From: Hyperoplus lanceolatus
Taxonomy: Eukaryota; Chordata; Actinopteri; Uranoscopiformes; Ammodytidae
Direction of reading: 5' to 3'
Assembly: GCA_026929865.2 (NCBI GenBank)
Contig: CM049405.1
Span: 24,968,001-25,032,000 of the forward strand
DNA length: 64,000 nucleotides
In this document: piece by piece, positions 11,720 through 23,658 of the stretch
How positions within the stretch are numbered: the first letter of the stretch is position 1
Layout of the letters: every line of letters starts with the position of its first letter
Made by a program: the position numbers and the translations under genes
Notes under the pieces: model-generated
Seen by the model: only the letters and a program-made list of their open reading frames with translations
Databases searched by the model: none
What the model was told of the DNA's origin: nothing

Positions 11720-12322
11720 CTAACGGCCTCCACACACATCCTACCTCTACTGCGCGTCTACCTCGCGTCTGTGTCTGACTTTTTGTCACTGACCGTGTAA
11801 TCAACCTAGAGCGGGCACACATCCAACCTCAGACGCACTGCTGATGCACGTCTGCAGCGACGCTCCCCTTTACCTCAGGAGGCTCGCCTATTTCTTTCTG
11901 AGAGCCGCGCGTCTCTCTCGGGTCTCTCTGCTTTAACTGATAGAGAAATACTCTGCTGAGAGTCATTGACTTCATACCGGCAGCTTTCGCTGTAGTTTCA
12001 CCATTTCCTGGTGTGTCCCTTTCAAAATAAAACTTCCAACAAGCGAAAATGTGACAAAAAAAAGAAAGGGCAATGGGGCGCACGGATTACTGTCCAGACT
12101 CAATATTAGACTCAATATAAATCATATGCATCATAAATGACACAAAAGAACTTCATTTTTAATGGGAATTATCTATGAAAACTCTATGTAGAAAGATACG
12201 GCTGCAGAAGCAGCAGCTGCTGAGACTTTCCATGTGTGTCCGAGAAAAGTCCGAGAGACGCAGCAGTAAGGTAAGGCGACGCGCTCCAGAGGTAGACGCA
12301 GGAAGTGTGCAGAGGCCGTAAG
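11720..12322. mobile_element. Inverted-repeat element, family X copy A
   Basis: The left end reads CTAACGGCCTCCACACACAT followed by CCTACCTCTACTG. The right end is a diverged inverted copy: AGGTAGACGCAGGAAGTGTG then CAGAGGCC. The subterminal CAGACGCACTGCTG and CGGCTCTC blocks recur at 35708-36146, and the right end recurs at 18184-18292. The family name is mine. No clean target duplication is visible and no coding region, so boundaries are good to a few bases and the superfamily is unknown. The G/C-rich ends contrast with AT-rich surroundings. Confidence 0.7.
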
Positions 12323-12324
12323 CC

Positions 12325-12880
12325 TGTGTTGTAAAGATCTATAAAACAAAGACTATTGTTTAGTCTGGTGAGCTGCTTTATGTTGGTTAGTTAGAAAGTG
12401 GAAAGTGTGAGCTTTGGTCTAAGAATATTTAAGCTATAAGAAACAATGTAACTCATCAGATAAAGAAAAATAGAAATCACTTCTGAAAAAAATCCAAATT
12501 GCGCTGCATGCAACACATTTGAATATTGATCATATTCTCGAGAGTTAAGAGGGAAACATAAACATGTAAACTTTGGACAATCTGGGGCATTTGTCTTTGT
12601 CAGCAACCTGTAATTAAAAGGCGTGCTACAACCGACCCCTACATTTCCTACAGTCCAACTTTATTGCACCCACCCATCCATCCATGCATCCCCTGCGTCA
12701 CATCGTCCTCACAAACACACACGTTCAGCCCCAGAGCCATTCCAGTGGTATCATTTCAATCTAGCTCACCTGCTTGTCCTTTGCTATATCCTCTCCCTGG
12801 AAACACTCTTTATGGGTCCTAGTTAAGCTGTGCTTCACTGCATGTTCCACTCCATCAACTGACACTCATTTCATTTCACA
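12325..12880. other. No gene recognised
   Basis: Intervening DNA between family X copy A and the LINE tail. It contains (CCAT)n-like bases near 12668-12690 and TTTCATTTCA-type repeats near 12868-12905 that probably belong to the LINE tail. No coding feature is visible. Confidence 0.5.
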
Positions 12881-13055
12881 CTTTCATTTCATTTTCATTT
12901 TCCTTTATTTATTCTCGAAAGATCAATTGAGGTTACCCTCTTTTACAATGACGTCGAGACAGATACACAATATACAATGAGAATACACAACAAGCTTACA
13001 AAGAGACAACAACAATTAAAACATTCAGATCAATTGAATAAAATAGAACAATAGC

Positions 13056-14479
13056 CTAATTAAAACAGTTACAAGTGGAGTGGGGCTGATTCAAAATAAT
13101 AACTTTAAATTGGTTAACAGTTATGAGTGTATTTATTTTAATTTGATGTTGTAGGCTGTTCCAGGAGTCAGGGGCACTGTGGCTAAAAGCAGTTTTACCA
13201 AGGTCAGACCGTCCATATGGAACATATAACATGAGCATTTCAGTTGAGCGGGTTTGATAAAGCCCATCTGAGATATGCAGCATTGTTGTCAAATAGAGTG
13301 GCAGCTTTCCGGTCAGGGCTTTATATATAAAAATATGCCAATGTGCATCACGTCTCTCTTTAAGAGAGGACCACCCAACCTTTTCATATAAAAGACAATG
13401 GTGAGTGTCATAAGCATCTCCTGTAATGAACCTTAAGGCAGAGTGAAAAACGGAGTCTAGGAGTTTAAGACATGATTGAGATGCATGCCTATAAACCACA
13501 TCACCGTAATCAAGGACAGACATAAAAACTGCCTCAATAATCCTTTTCCTACTGAACAACGGGAAGGTGGCTCTGTTCCGCAGACGACAGACAAGATTAT
13601 TTATGTGAAATTTAAAAGATATTTTTTCATCTATCCAGATGCCGAGATATTTATATTCAGTGACTCTTTCAATTTGAGATCCATTATTTGTATGAATATT
13701 AAGATCATTAAAATGTATAGTTCTTGCTCTGGAGAAACACATATATTTTGTTTTGTCTGTATTAAGAACAAACTTGAGGTCCACTAGACAGTCCTGCAGG
13801 GTGTTAAAAGAGCTCTGAAGGTTCTGAACAGATTGATGGACCGAATCAGAAATGCAATACAGTACAGTGTCGTCAGCATACAAATGGGCTTGACAGTTTT
13901 GTAGCGATGAAACAATGTTATTGATGTAAATTGTGTATAGGACTGGACCTAAAATTGAGCCCTGCGGAACACCATTTGTAACTGTTAAAAACTCAGTTTG
14001 GTGGCTTCCCAGTTTTACTGACTGCTGTCTATCAGAGAGATAATCCCTAAACCAGCTACATGTAGAATAATCAAAACCAATATCATGCAGCCTCTGTAAA
14101 AGCAAATGGTGATCTAAAGTATCAAAGGCTTTTGACAGATCAACAAAAAGTGCTGCACAGTGCTTTTTATTGTCGATAGCTGTAACAATGTTGTCTAAGA
14201 CCAAAGTGACAGCAGATACAGTACTGTGACCTGCCCTAAAACCAGATTGAAATGGGCTCAGAATGGAAGCACTGGATAAAAAGGTTTTCAACTGATTATT
14301 AATAACTCATTCTAGGATTTTTGCCAGGCATGGGAGTTTTGAAATTGGCCTGTAATTATTGAGATCACTTTTGTCACCCCCTTTATGCAATGGGATGACA
14401 TGAGCTTTTTTTCCAAACTTTAGGAACAATACCGGAGGAGATGGAAAGATTAAAAATATGGGTTATTTGTTTTGATATT
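13056..14479 (-). pseudogene. LINE reverse transcriptase core and C-terminal domain
   Basis: The 411-residue open part (from 14291) contains the reverse transcriptase blocks in order: DLSKAFDTLDH near residues 51-61, GVPQGSILGP near 107-116, and the catalytic YADD at 138-141. A thumb and C-terminal region follows with the LINE-typical YLGIWID and SWNSLQ segments. These copy LINE RNA into DNA at the nicked target. The frame continues upstream of 14291 through a single TGA (about 14303-14305) to the transposon insertion at 14480, so the apparent start is not a real initiation codon. It ends ...CNCFN directly before the 3' UTR. Loss of the N-terminal part by insertion makes it non-functional as it stands. 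Confidence 0.9.
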
Positions 14480-16133
14480 GGGCCGGTTTCACAGACAGGG
14501 CCTAGATTAAGCCAGGAGTAGGCCTTAATGTGGACTAGTTAAACTGGGACGTTTAAGTCACTGTCATGGATATGGCTTAAGTTTGGCTTAGTTTGTCTGA
14601 GACTATGAAGTCCTGGAGTAAGGTAAGTAAGCCTGATTGTAAACACCGCCCATGAGCACAGGCTGTTCCAACGGTGATCATAAAACCCGAAGTGGAGCAG
14701 AAACACCATTGCTTGTGAGAAAAAACAATGGCAGAGGCTAAAAAATCCCGTCAATAAACTTTAATGAATTTGAAAAAATCTCTTAAATAAATAGTTTGAA
14801 ACCATCCGGCTATTGAATCTAAAAGCCATACTACTGGGACTGAGCAAATAAATAGTTGGGCCGCAATTTGCAACAAATTCAATTAATGAAAATGTTACTA
14901 AGAGAACAATACACAACTTCAGGTTATCTTCATTATTATCGGTATTTCACATCTTTCTCATTTATAATTTTGACATTATATTTAATGATATCTGCACGAT
15001 AGACTCTGAAAACGAATCTTAAAGAAGAGCTTGACAACCTTTCAACAAAGCAAAAATGACGTTTCATGAAAGTTAGCCCAGAATTCCAAAAAAATGCAAT
15101 ATCTGAAGGAAGTATGACATGAAAATTAAAATTCTACAGGTGGAATTGGACATTATTTAACCTTTATTTTACCACAAATTCCTATAGGTCAAATACCTCT
15201 TTTCCAAGCAAGGCTGGCAGAAAATGAGCAGTTAGATGAATGAAATATAAGAAAACATAAGAAGAAAGCAGAGACATGAGAAAAAGAGACAAATACATTC
15301 CAGAAGGCGAAGAAGAAGAAAATTTTGAGGCAATAGAAAAGTTTTAAAATCATTCTTAGTGATGAGTTCCTGCAATTTCTTTGAGTGTTTTTTTAATAGT
15401 GTCAGGGGTGGGAGCAAGTACATGAAAGTCCTCTCCCAAACTCAGTAGGGTTCTGGGGACAGAGGTGGAAGAAAGTCCAGAGGGTAAACTGTATGACATG
15501 AAGTTGGAAGAGAGAGCTACATTCAAAAAGATACAGTACTGAGAAATTATGATTACTAATCACAGTAAGATATAAGTAGAAATAAAAGGTGTTCATGTTG
15601 TGTTTTGTCATTTTGTCATTCATGTGTGTCAGTATTTTAAATCACAACAACCACATTTGAAAAAGAATTGTTTTAGACACTCATTTTATAATGCTGAATA
15701 CATCTTCCATTTAAATACATCCATCTAATAAACTCAAGCAAAGTTGTTATTTCCAGTGCATTTTCCATATTGAAAGCGGTCTCGAAATGTAAATTCGTCA
15801 AATAAATGTTAATAAGACCTATCCACAAGTACTCTTCTGGCTGGCCTCTGCAGTGGGAGTTGGTCTTCATTTAGATATTCCAAATAGTCCATGCTCTATC
15901 ACAAAAACCACTAAACTGAAGTTAAACCTGCCTCCTTGGAGGATTAATTTAAACTCAAATTTAGACCTAGAGTAGCTCTAGTCGTCCGTCTTGCAATTGG
16001 CTTTGTTTAATCCAGAATAGCTTTAATCTAGGACTATTTTAAACTCAGTCTGTGCAAGTGGTTTTGAATTAATCCAGCTCAACAGGCATTTTAGTCTCGG
16101 ACTAGGTTTAAGCCTTGTCTGTGAAACCGGCCC
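14480..16133. mobile_element. Harbinger-like DNA transposon inserted in the LINE
   Basis: The ends are GGGCCGGTTTCACAGACAG and CTTGTCTGTGAAACCGGCCC, with a 3-bp duplication ATT on each side (14477-14479 and 16134-16136). The LINE reverse transcriptase frame is split exactly at these points. The plus strand holds a relic of a SANT/Myb-like protein (14728-15120), the accessory gene typical of PIF/Harbinger elements. No transposase could be recognised. Subterminal bases such as GGCCTAGATTAAGCC are also partly palindromic. The Harbinger assignment is inferred from the 3-bp duplication and the Myb-like relic. Confidence 0.82.
14728..15120 (+). pseudogene. SANT/Myb-like accessory protein relic of a Harbinger element
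   Basis: From the ATG at 14728 the frame reads MAEAKKSRQ, then several stops. It then gives recognisable pieces NHPAIESKSHTTGTEQ and SWAAICNKFN, and in a shifted frame NENVTKRT. Near 15020 a KEELDNLSTKQK segment follows. The spacing of Trp and basic residues and the overall order resemble the Myb/SANT-like DNA-binding proteins encoded next to Harbinger transposases, which help bind the element's ends. Multiple stops and frame changes show it is dead. Identification is by eye and moderate. Confidence 0.5.
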
Positions 16134-16741
16134 ATTATATGTGTAGAGAGATTGATTGAAAATGGGTCCAAATTGTCCTCCCCCATATACTTCCTGGGGT
16201 TGATGGCTAGAAGCGCATCTACAACAACACTTGTTGGAACTGGAACAAGGCTAAAAAGAGGAGTTTGACAGACAGGCGGTACGTTACTACTAGTTGTAGA
16301 GGGTGTACATCCTCCATTCTGAAAAAGTTGACCAGCAGCTAAAAAATGTTTATTAAAAGCTAAACCAATCTCTTTCTGGTCATTTAAAATCTGACCATTT
16401 ATTTTTATCTGACTGGGAACAGTGCTAGACTTGTTTGTATTACAATTGACAGCCTTCCAAAATAATGCAGGGTTGGAGTAGCAGTTGGAAATTAAATCAA
16501 GGTAGTAATCCGATTTAGTTTTCCTAACCATGGTCGTACACCTATTTCTGATTTGTCTAAAAACTGTCCAATTAAAATCTTCTCCAGAGCGTCTGGCTAG
16601 AGACCATGCTTTATTTCTCTCTATAAATAAGTCAGACAGCTCATTGGTAAACCAGGGGTTCGATCTATTTTTTACCCTGTACTTTTTATAGGGTGCATGA
16701 TGATTCAAAATTGAGGTGAAGGTATTGGTGAAAAAATCCAA
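16134..16741 (-). pseudogene. LINE linker and N-terminal reverse transcriptase segment
   Basis: This lies in frame with the upstream endonuclease, separated by one TAA just before 16741. It contains YKKYRVKNRSNPWFTNELSD near residue 20 and FWKAVNCNTNKSS near 94. The A-L-L-A-I-N-P-R-K segment (residues about 183-191) is the region that precedes the reverse transcriptase palm. The open frame runs a few residues into the inserted Harbinger-like element, so its printed C-terminus (from about 16133 down) is not LINE sequence. Confidence 0.85.
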
Positions 16742-16747
16742 GGCTAA

Positions 16748-17473
16748 TTAAACATCAGATATTTGAGTTGTGAGATGAATATCACTGTGATGGAGTTCAT
16801 TCAAAAAGGCTTGCTGGTTAAAACCTTTAAAATTACGCTTAATAATGATTTTAGGTTGACATTTTTTTAGGTGAATGCTTCTGATACAGGCCACCGGGCA
16901 GTGATCACTGATCCCAAGGTCAAAGATACCAGCAGAAACTATTTTATTGATTTGGTTTGATAATATTAAATCAATCAAAGTTGATTTAACTGGGTTTTTT
17001 AGATTGGGTCTTGTAGGCTCAGTTATTATTTGTGTAAGATTTAGGTTGCTACAGATTTCTTTGAAAGGTTCAGAGGCACCAGAAAGCCAGTCAATGTTAA
17101 AATCACCCATCACAATGACTTCTCTATTTACATATGGAGAGATTAAATGTGCTAGCTCAGACAAGGAGCTATTTTGCGCAGAAGGAGGCCTGTACACACC
17201 AATTACAACAAAACAATCATTGGATGATAAAGACAATTCCAGTGCAATAAATTCAAAGCAGCTACGAACAGAGACAGCATGTAATAATGTTACAGAATAA
17301 TGTGATCTAACGTAGACAGCCACTCCCCCACCCCGTGTGGTCCTGTCTATTCTGAATAAATTATAGCCATTTATTTCCACCATAGAGTCATGTGTACTGC
17401 TCTTCAGCCATGATTCAGTCAGAACCAAGACATCTGGGTCAGCCTGAGACACTAAGATCTTAACATGGTCCAC
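16748..17473 (-). pseudogene. LINE APE-type endonuclease domain
   Basis: A 241-residue open frame shows the exonuclease-endonuclease-phosphatase signature of LINE target-nicking enzymes: TESWL at 19-23, GVYRPPS at 92-98, GDFNID at 123-128, and SDHCPV with the catalytic Asp-His at 190-191. The N-terminal strand with the conserved Asn lies upstream of the apparent start and is interrupted by stops. The next segment (16741 downwards) follows in frame after a single stop, so endonuclease and reverse transcriptase were one polyprotein. Confidence 0.9.
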
Positions 17474-17799
17474 TTACTCCAATTACAGACTGATAAAAAG
17501 CTGTCCCTGTCAAGAGTGTCTTCCAGCTGCTCAGGCTATATACTATAATCTTTACCTACCACATCTTTGTTCTCAATCAAATCAAAATTGTGATAATTGA
17601 GTTTGTGTGTAAATGTAAGGGATTTACCAATTAATTGAGGTCCATTTGAGGCAAGCTTGGTGAGATTGTGAGTGTGTTTCCAGAGAAGAAAGCACTGTCG
17701 CTGGCGACATCAGAGTTTTTGTATAGTGCGACTTCATCATCTTTGCCCACGATCAATATTGTTTCCTGACTGCCTGCAGTAAATACAGTGAATGTTCCA

Positions 17800-18180
17800 T
17801 TCATTGTACATTGTCATGTGTTGTTTGTGTTAAACTAATTGCACTAATTCATTGTCAGTTGTTAAAATGATAATGTGCAAGTGACAACCTACAAAACATT
17901 TCAGTCTACTTTTTTGCTATCAATCAATCTTATTTTCAGGAAGAGCGGGCAGTTGTTTTTCATAATAAAAGAATACCAATAAATCCACTGCACCAAAGTT
18001 AGCAACTCTAGCTGGTTACCATGCATAGTGGAACATTTAGAAGGGTGAACGTTGGACTTACTGTATATTGAGCTAGTGGCCAGAAACACGATATCAAATG
18101 AATGCTTGCATTTCTTTATATATCCTGCCTATGTAACAATTCTACCTACAATTCAAAATAATAAAGGTTGTGTAAAGTTT
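17800..18180. other. No gene recognised
   Basis: Short AT-rich stretch between the LINE 5' relic and family X copy B. No feature is supported. Confidence 0.45.
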
Positions 18181-18183
18181 AAG

Positions 18184-18292
18184 TTGCAGCAGTTGAGACG
18201 TTCCATGTGTGTCCGAAAAAAGTGTTAGAGAGGCAGCAGTAACGGACGGCGACGCGCTCCAGAGGTAGACGCAGGATGTGTGTGGAGGCTGT
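18184..18292. mobile_element. Family X copy B, one end only
   Basis: Bases TTCCATGTGTGTCCG, GACGCGCTCCAGAGGTAGAC and GCAGGATGTGTGTGGAGGC match the right end of copy A (12210-12318) and, inverted, the left end of copy C (35712 onward). I cannot find the opposite terminus upstream, so this is a truncated relic or solo end. Confidence 0.65.
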
Positions 18293-18294
18293 CA

Positions 18295-20530
18295 GTCATT
18301 TGGCTTTATGTGCAGGTTTTTACAAATGTTAGGAATCTGGTGACATGTGTTTGACACAGGTCTGCTATTGTGATCCCAAAGAGAGGTTCCTCTGTCGCTG
18401 GATTAAGGGAAGCTCTGGTGGGTTTTCACAGCTATGAACTCATGCAGTGTTAGCTGAGGGCTTTGGACTGTGTGAAACTTGCACAATGTGTGTTTCGCAG
18501 TGTCTGTGAATGGCGTGGAATTTACAGCATTTTCCCCAGTTAATAATGCCATTGTTGAGCTTTCTAGTGTTGTTTATATCAGCCCTGCATTACTTTATGT
18601 TTGCAAAAAAAAGGTATTTGCACACATTAAATAACCAACTTGAAAAACTAAATGGTCCAGGGACAAATATTCACACTATAACAAATTGACAGTAATTGTG
18701 TTGCAGAACGTCAGAGAGAAGGAATTTATCCAGAGAAAGAAAGAAAGAAAGAAAAAAAAAATTCTGAATGAATCCCAATATGAATACGCCATAATTAAAT
18801 GTCCAAGTGTTTCCTATTTGTTTTTAATCTGTATTTCTGCAAAACAACCTCAGCCAGCGTGGAAAACAAATTATTGACTGCCTCTACCCATCCTTCTAAG
18901 CTTAAAAATAACATTAACAAATCAGAAATGTTCAGAATGTTAAGATACATTTTACCTGCACTTCACAGTTCACACTAAACAAACAAGACTAAATGTCTGC
19001 AGCTACATTGGCAGCTGGCTTTCAATAGGCACAATGGGCTCCACAACAGCTAAATGTTAATGTCAGCATGCTAACATGCTCACAAAAGCTTACTCACAGG
19101 TTCACCTCTACTGGCCACAAGACTGGAAACTGAAGGTGAGGGAACAACTGAAGTTCCCATAAAATGCTGCACCGGCAACATTGATAATGGCAGGAGAGCA
19201 GGGTTAGGACACTTGAAGATAAACGTGACAATAATGCTGAAAAACATCTTCCCTGCAACACTGAGCAGTGCAATTCTGAACTGGTTGGTGTTCTTTCAAT
19301 CTTTTACCTCCTTTGGGATCAACTTCCCCTTGTCCACACCTCAACACATGAGCAACCTTGATCCTCAAGAGCAGCTGTATAATTCTCAGGAGCCTGTGGA
19401 GAAGGCTCCAGGCAGGTCTTACTGTACATATCTTGTATAGGCACTTGTCCTGGGGCGTATAGCTTGATCTCACCTACTTGACCACATTCTAGCTATAGCC
19501 TTTAGTAGCCCTGATCTTGTTTCCTGGATTTATTGCTGAAGGTGTCTCTGAGGTGGATCTCAGCTTCAGAGCAGTTGAGATGGACACTGCAATTCCCCTA
19601 GAAGCTGTTTTGTACACTGTTTGTTTTTAAAATAAGTATGCTGCCTTGCCCTCAACATTTTACTCCAAAACCATAAATGAGAACTATACATAATATTATT
19701 TATTATTTGACAAAGTCAGGGGTTCACCATAACACTAGGATCCCTCTTCTAGGGACCATAAAAGGTTTGTCCAAAATTAGATGAGTGTCCATCTAATAGT
19801 TATTTTAATGTTTTTTAGTCAGAGCAGTAATACTCTGCTTGCGCGGTTCCTGTCATAATAGGGATGCCCCACGTGTGCAGACCGATCTGGTCAACTCAGT
19901 TATTATGCACATAGATCCGACACCATCTGCATACAATAGGACCCTATGTGGCCTTTTTACACTGAATACCAGACATGGACCAGCTTCACAGAATTCATTT
20001 TTGTTGCGAGGAACTGTGTTATGGGCAAATTTGGCCGATTTTAAAGTGTTCTCTATGAAGAATGTAGTTAATTTTATCTGATTTTCACAATGTTCCATGA
20101 AGTGCTTCACGTGGAGCTTCTGAACACACACAATTAAATTAGATCATTTTCATTAAACTTTAAGTGTTGTTGCTTTGTAACTTTGTAACACCCATGGTGG
20201 TGCTGCTCAATAATGACCAGGTACACAAGGCGTTGCTCACAATTCATTCTGTGGTTAGAATTATATCAAATGTTACTGTCCACTCCCATCTATCTATCCA
20301 TCCAACCATCCAATCCTGAGGCTCATGAGCATATCTTTGATCATGACACTGGTGAAAATGCAAAACACATCTTAATGTGGTCAGACATTTATTTTGTAAT
20401 GTGGTTTGTTATTACTTTTAGTTCTGGGCCTAAGGCCTTAATTGACTAATTACATTGTACCAGTAGCTTTTGACATTGAACACAACTGATGATATTTAAA
20501 GCTCCCATTTAAAAATGTCAAATGGTTTAA
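18295..20530. other. No gene recognised
   Basis: Unassigned DNA with a short GAAA run near 18738-18760. The overlapping open frames at 19204-19473 and 19839-20131 have no family motif on either strand. I could not place a transposon or exon here. Confidence 0.5.
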
Positions 20531-20533
20531 AAC

Positions 20534-20641
<108 letters not shown>

Positions 20642-20899
20642 AAAGACATGGAGAAGAAAAAGGGCACCCTTTAAATATTTTTGCTTCTGTCGTCCATCTG
20701 CTCTCTGTAACACACACTCTCTTCCTGCAGACTGAAACTAATTCACCTGATGAAAGATGTGTTGACAGACACTTCACAGCCAACACACACACTACTGTCT
20801 GTCTCTATCCAACAAGACATGTGCATGACATTCCAGGGGTTCAGGTCATCAGCCATTTGTGTTTTGTCAACACTGCTACACCATTCTCTCCCTCCCTCT

Positions 20900-21014
<115 letters not shown>

Positions 21015-21019
21015 CACCA

Positions 21020-22727
21020 CCATTATCGCTGCCTTACCTGTTCTCTACCAACTTACTTTAATTTTAAAATGCCAGTCAAGCTCTCCTGTCTTTTACGGCT
21101 CAAAGGTTAATGTCTACCTTAAGGGGCCACAGCAGCTTGACCCTTGGCCTTTCCCAGGATTCTGCTGTGCCTACCAGCCTCTGGACAACATATGCCTCAC
21201 AACTGGCCCAAAACTGCATGTCTTTCATCCCAAACACACACATAGACAGAACCATAAACATAGAAGCTTGCACGCACATGTTTTATGCATTCTAAGGCTA
21301 CTGATCTGACTGATTTACAACGAGCAGAGAAAGTAGAGGTCCAAGGTAAAGTTGAACTGGTCAAAATGGTACAGCTCTTTCCTAGATAAGACTATAGGTA
21401 TGCACCAATAATACCTTTTTTAATGTATACACCCAGTAGGCCTAAAAACGTGACTTGACGGAGGAATTTAAGGATAAACCTGTGTTTGTATTATGACATC
21501 CCACGTCCCACCTCTGTATTTGCTATTGTTAGAATTTATATTTTGTTTCATTTTATTTTTTATGTTATTCATATTTCATTTATGTATAGCCTTTAACTTT
21601 TTTTCTTATTATGGGTTTATTTCATTTTGATAGTAAAATGTACCACTTGGCATAATTATGTAGCCACTGTTGTAGCCCTTTAAATAATGATCAAGGTCAA
21701 CTGGTTGTTAAAGTACAAATTAAAGTATTTAATGGAAAAAAATAGAGCAGTAGAATGAGATCTTATTTGTTTAATCAACAACACATTTTCAGTGACACAA
21801 TAGTAATACATTCAATAGCTAGAGTGATATCAACCATATATAACCATATGGATCAATTTATTCATAGAACATATTGGTCTGTTTTGTAGATAGAGAGGTA
21901 TGTTGGCATGCTGGAGACAGGCTGTGGGGCACGTGTGGCTGGCTTGAGTGCTGCTTATTGTCATGTGTAAGTGATGGACTTCCATGTGAGCGCATTCGGC
22001 TTTGAGAGCTTTTTATCACAGTAGGACGATATGGCCCGGGCAGTTAAAAGACACTCCTATGGCTTGAAGATGAAGACGAATACACACATCATCCCCAGCT
22101 GCCAGTTTACAGTGAGGATCCAGCTAAAAGTAATGCAGTCTAACCTCGGCAATAAATCCTTCCATCTTGAAGGTTTAGGTTAAAGCTTTTTTTTTTTTTT
22201 TTTTTTTTTTTAAATTGTATTGCCTCAAATGGAAAAGGGTTCCCATTATTGTGTCCACCCTTATCCTATTAATGAGGCAAGATTGAAATATGGGATTATT
22301 TTGTGTCATAAACATGACAAAATGAACAGAAGATATTAGGAAACTCATTTTTTAAGAAACATGGGACCCAAACAATGAAAGACAAAAGAAGACAATGTAT
22401 TTCAATAGCACAAAGACCCAAATTATGCCCTAAGCACTGCCGTGTCTCTGCTTCATTTCACACTTGTAAATGTGTGTCAATTGTACACGTACAGTCATTG
22501 TTGGAGTATTTGTCTTTACAAATAATACATTTAGAAACATAGCCCCATGCCTCCTATTTACAGGAAGTGCAAAGAAAAGTGGTAACAATGCAATTAACAC
22601 ACATTTCAGCTTCTGAAAAAATGCAAAGGTTGTATAATGAAAGTAGGATTTATTGCAGAGCATTTGTATTGTACTGCAATGGTTTCTCTGTTGCTCTCTA
22701 GCTAGCCACCCAGCAACACAAAGCGCG
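21020..22727. other. No gene recognised; includes a 25-bp T-run
   Basis: AT-rich DNA. A homopolymer T-run lies at 22187-22211. No coding signature or delimited transposon is seen. Confidence 0.5.
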
Positions 22728-22777
22728 GTGTGTGTGTGTATGTGTGTGTGTGCGTGTGTGTGCGTGTGTGTGCGTGC

Positions 22778-22816
<39 letters not shown>
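22728..22816. repeat. (TG)n microsatellite with CG interruptions
   Basis: GTGTGTATGTG, GCGTG and pure TG blocks form an imperfect ~90-bp tract. Confidence 0.95.
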
Positions 22817-22817
<1 letters not shown>

Positions 22818-23235
22818 ATTTTGACAGCTCACACTCACTGATGTCACAACTCAGCTGGAACGTTGAATCTGTTTTTGGGTTATTTCCCTCTAGTCTCTCT
22901 CCTTTTTTCCTCGTACTGGAAAGATTCATGAATTATTATCAAAGCCTTCATTTGTCACTCAAGTTTGAAACATTTTTCAACTGACGTGGCTGAGTCTCTG
23001 CCTCAGTTGGGCCCAGCCTGGGCTAAAATGGGTTTATTTGGGTCCACTCACATCTTCCCTCCACTTTATATGCCACCTTTAAATGATGCAGGATTTATAA
23101 TTACAATGGATTATATAAAATAGCAGCATGGTAGTAGATATCAATGACTGGTTTGAATACACTTTAGTTTGCTTTGAGATTTATGTACACAATAGTATGA
23201 TCAGTCCTCAGTTATTTCAGGGAATTTGAATAAGT

Positions 23236-23257
23236 TATCTATCTATCTATCTATCTA
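23236..23257. repeat. Short (TATC)n tract at the Tc1 left border
   Basis: Five to six TATC units end in the TA dinucleotide used as the Tc1 target (23256-23257). A TA-rich microsatellite is a natural target for Tc1. Confidence 0.85.
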
Positions 23258-23658
23258 CAGTCATATGAAAAGGTTTGGGAACCCCTCTCAGCCGGCATTA
23301 TAATTGACTCTGCTTTCACTAAAAAAAGATAAAAGTAGTATGTCTTTAATTTTCCAGGAACAGCTAACTACTGGGAGGTTTTCCAAACAAAGATTTTTTG
23401 AAAAGCAGTATTTGGTTGTTTGAAATAAAATAAAATGTGAAAAACTGGCTGTGCAAAAATATAGGAACCCTTGTGGTTTTGTTGATTTTAATGCCTGTAA
23501 CAGCATGTAAAGCTGAGGACTTTAAACACAAAATTGGTTGGATTATGTTGTTAAGCCTTGAACCTCATATAAAGGTCTGTTTAATCATGAGAAAAGGTAT
23601 TTTAGGTGCCTAAATGCAAGTTACATTTCTCTTTGACTCTCTGCTGAAGTGAGACAGA

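Larger units (their letters stand above)
12885..17790 (-). mobile_element. CR1/L2-like non-LTR retrotransposon, split by a DNA transposon
   Basis: Read on the minus strand the order is a short upstream coding relic (about 17790-17480), an APE-type endonuclease (17473-16748), a linker and start of reverse transcriptase (16741-16134), a 1654-bp DNA transposon (16133-14480), the reverse transcriptase core and C-terminus (14479-13056), and a 3' UTR ending with an AATAAA-containing tail near 12900. Only a few in-frame stops separate the segments (at about 16748 and 14304), so this copy is only moderately old. The same 3' tail recurs on the plus strand at 27998-28375. Motifs place it among Jockey-group LINEs; CR1/L2/Rex1 is my best guess. 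The 5' limit is approximate. Confidence 0.85.

Noticed and set aside
19839..20131. 80-aa plus and 92-aa minus open frames
   Set aside because: Overlapping and of similar quality on both strands, with no recognisable domain or splice context; the minus-strand LYADG resembles a reverse transcriptase YADD only by chance and lacks neighbouring blocks.
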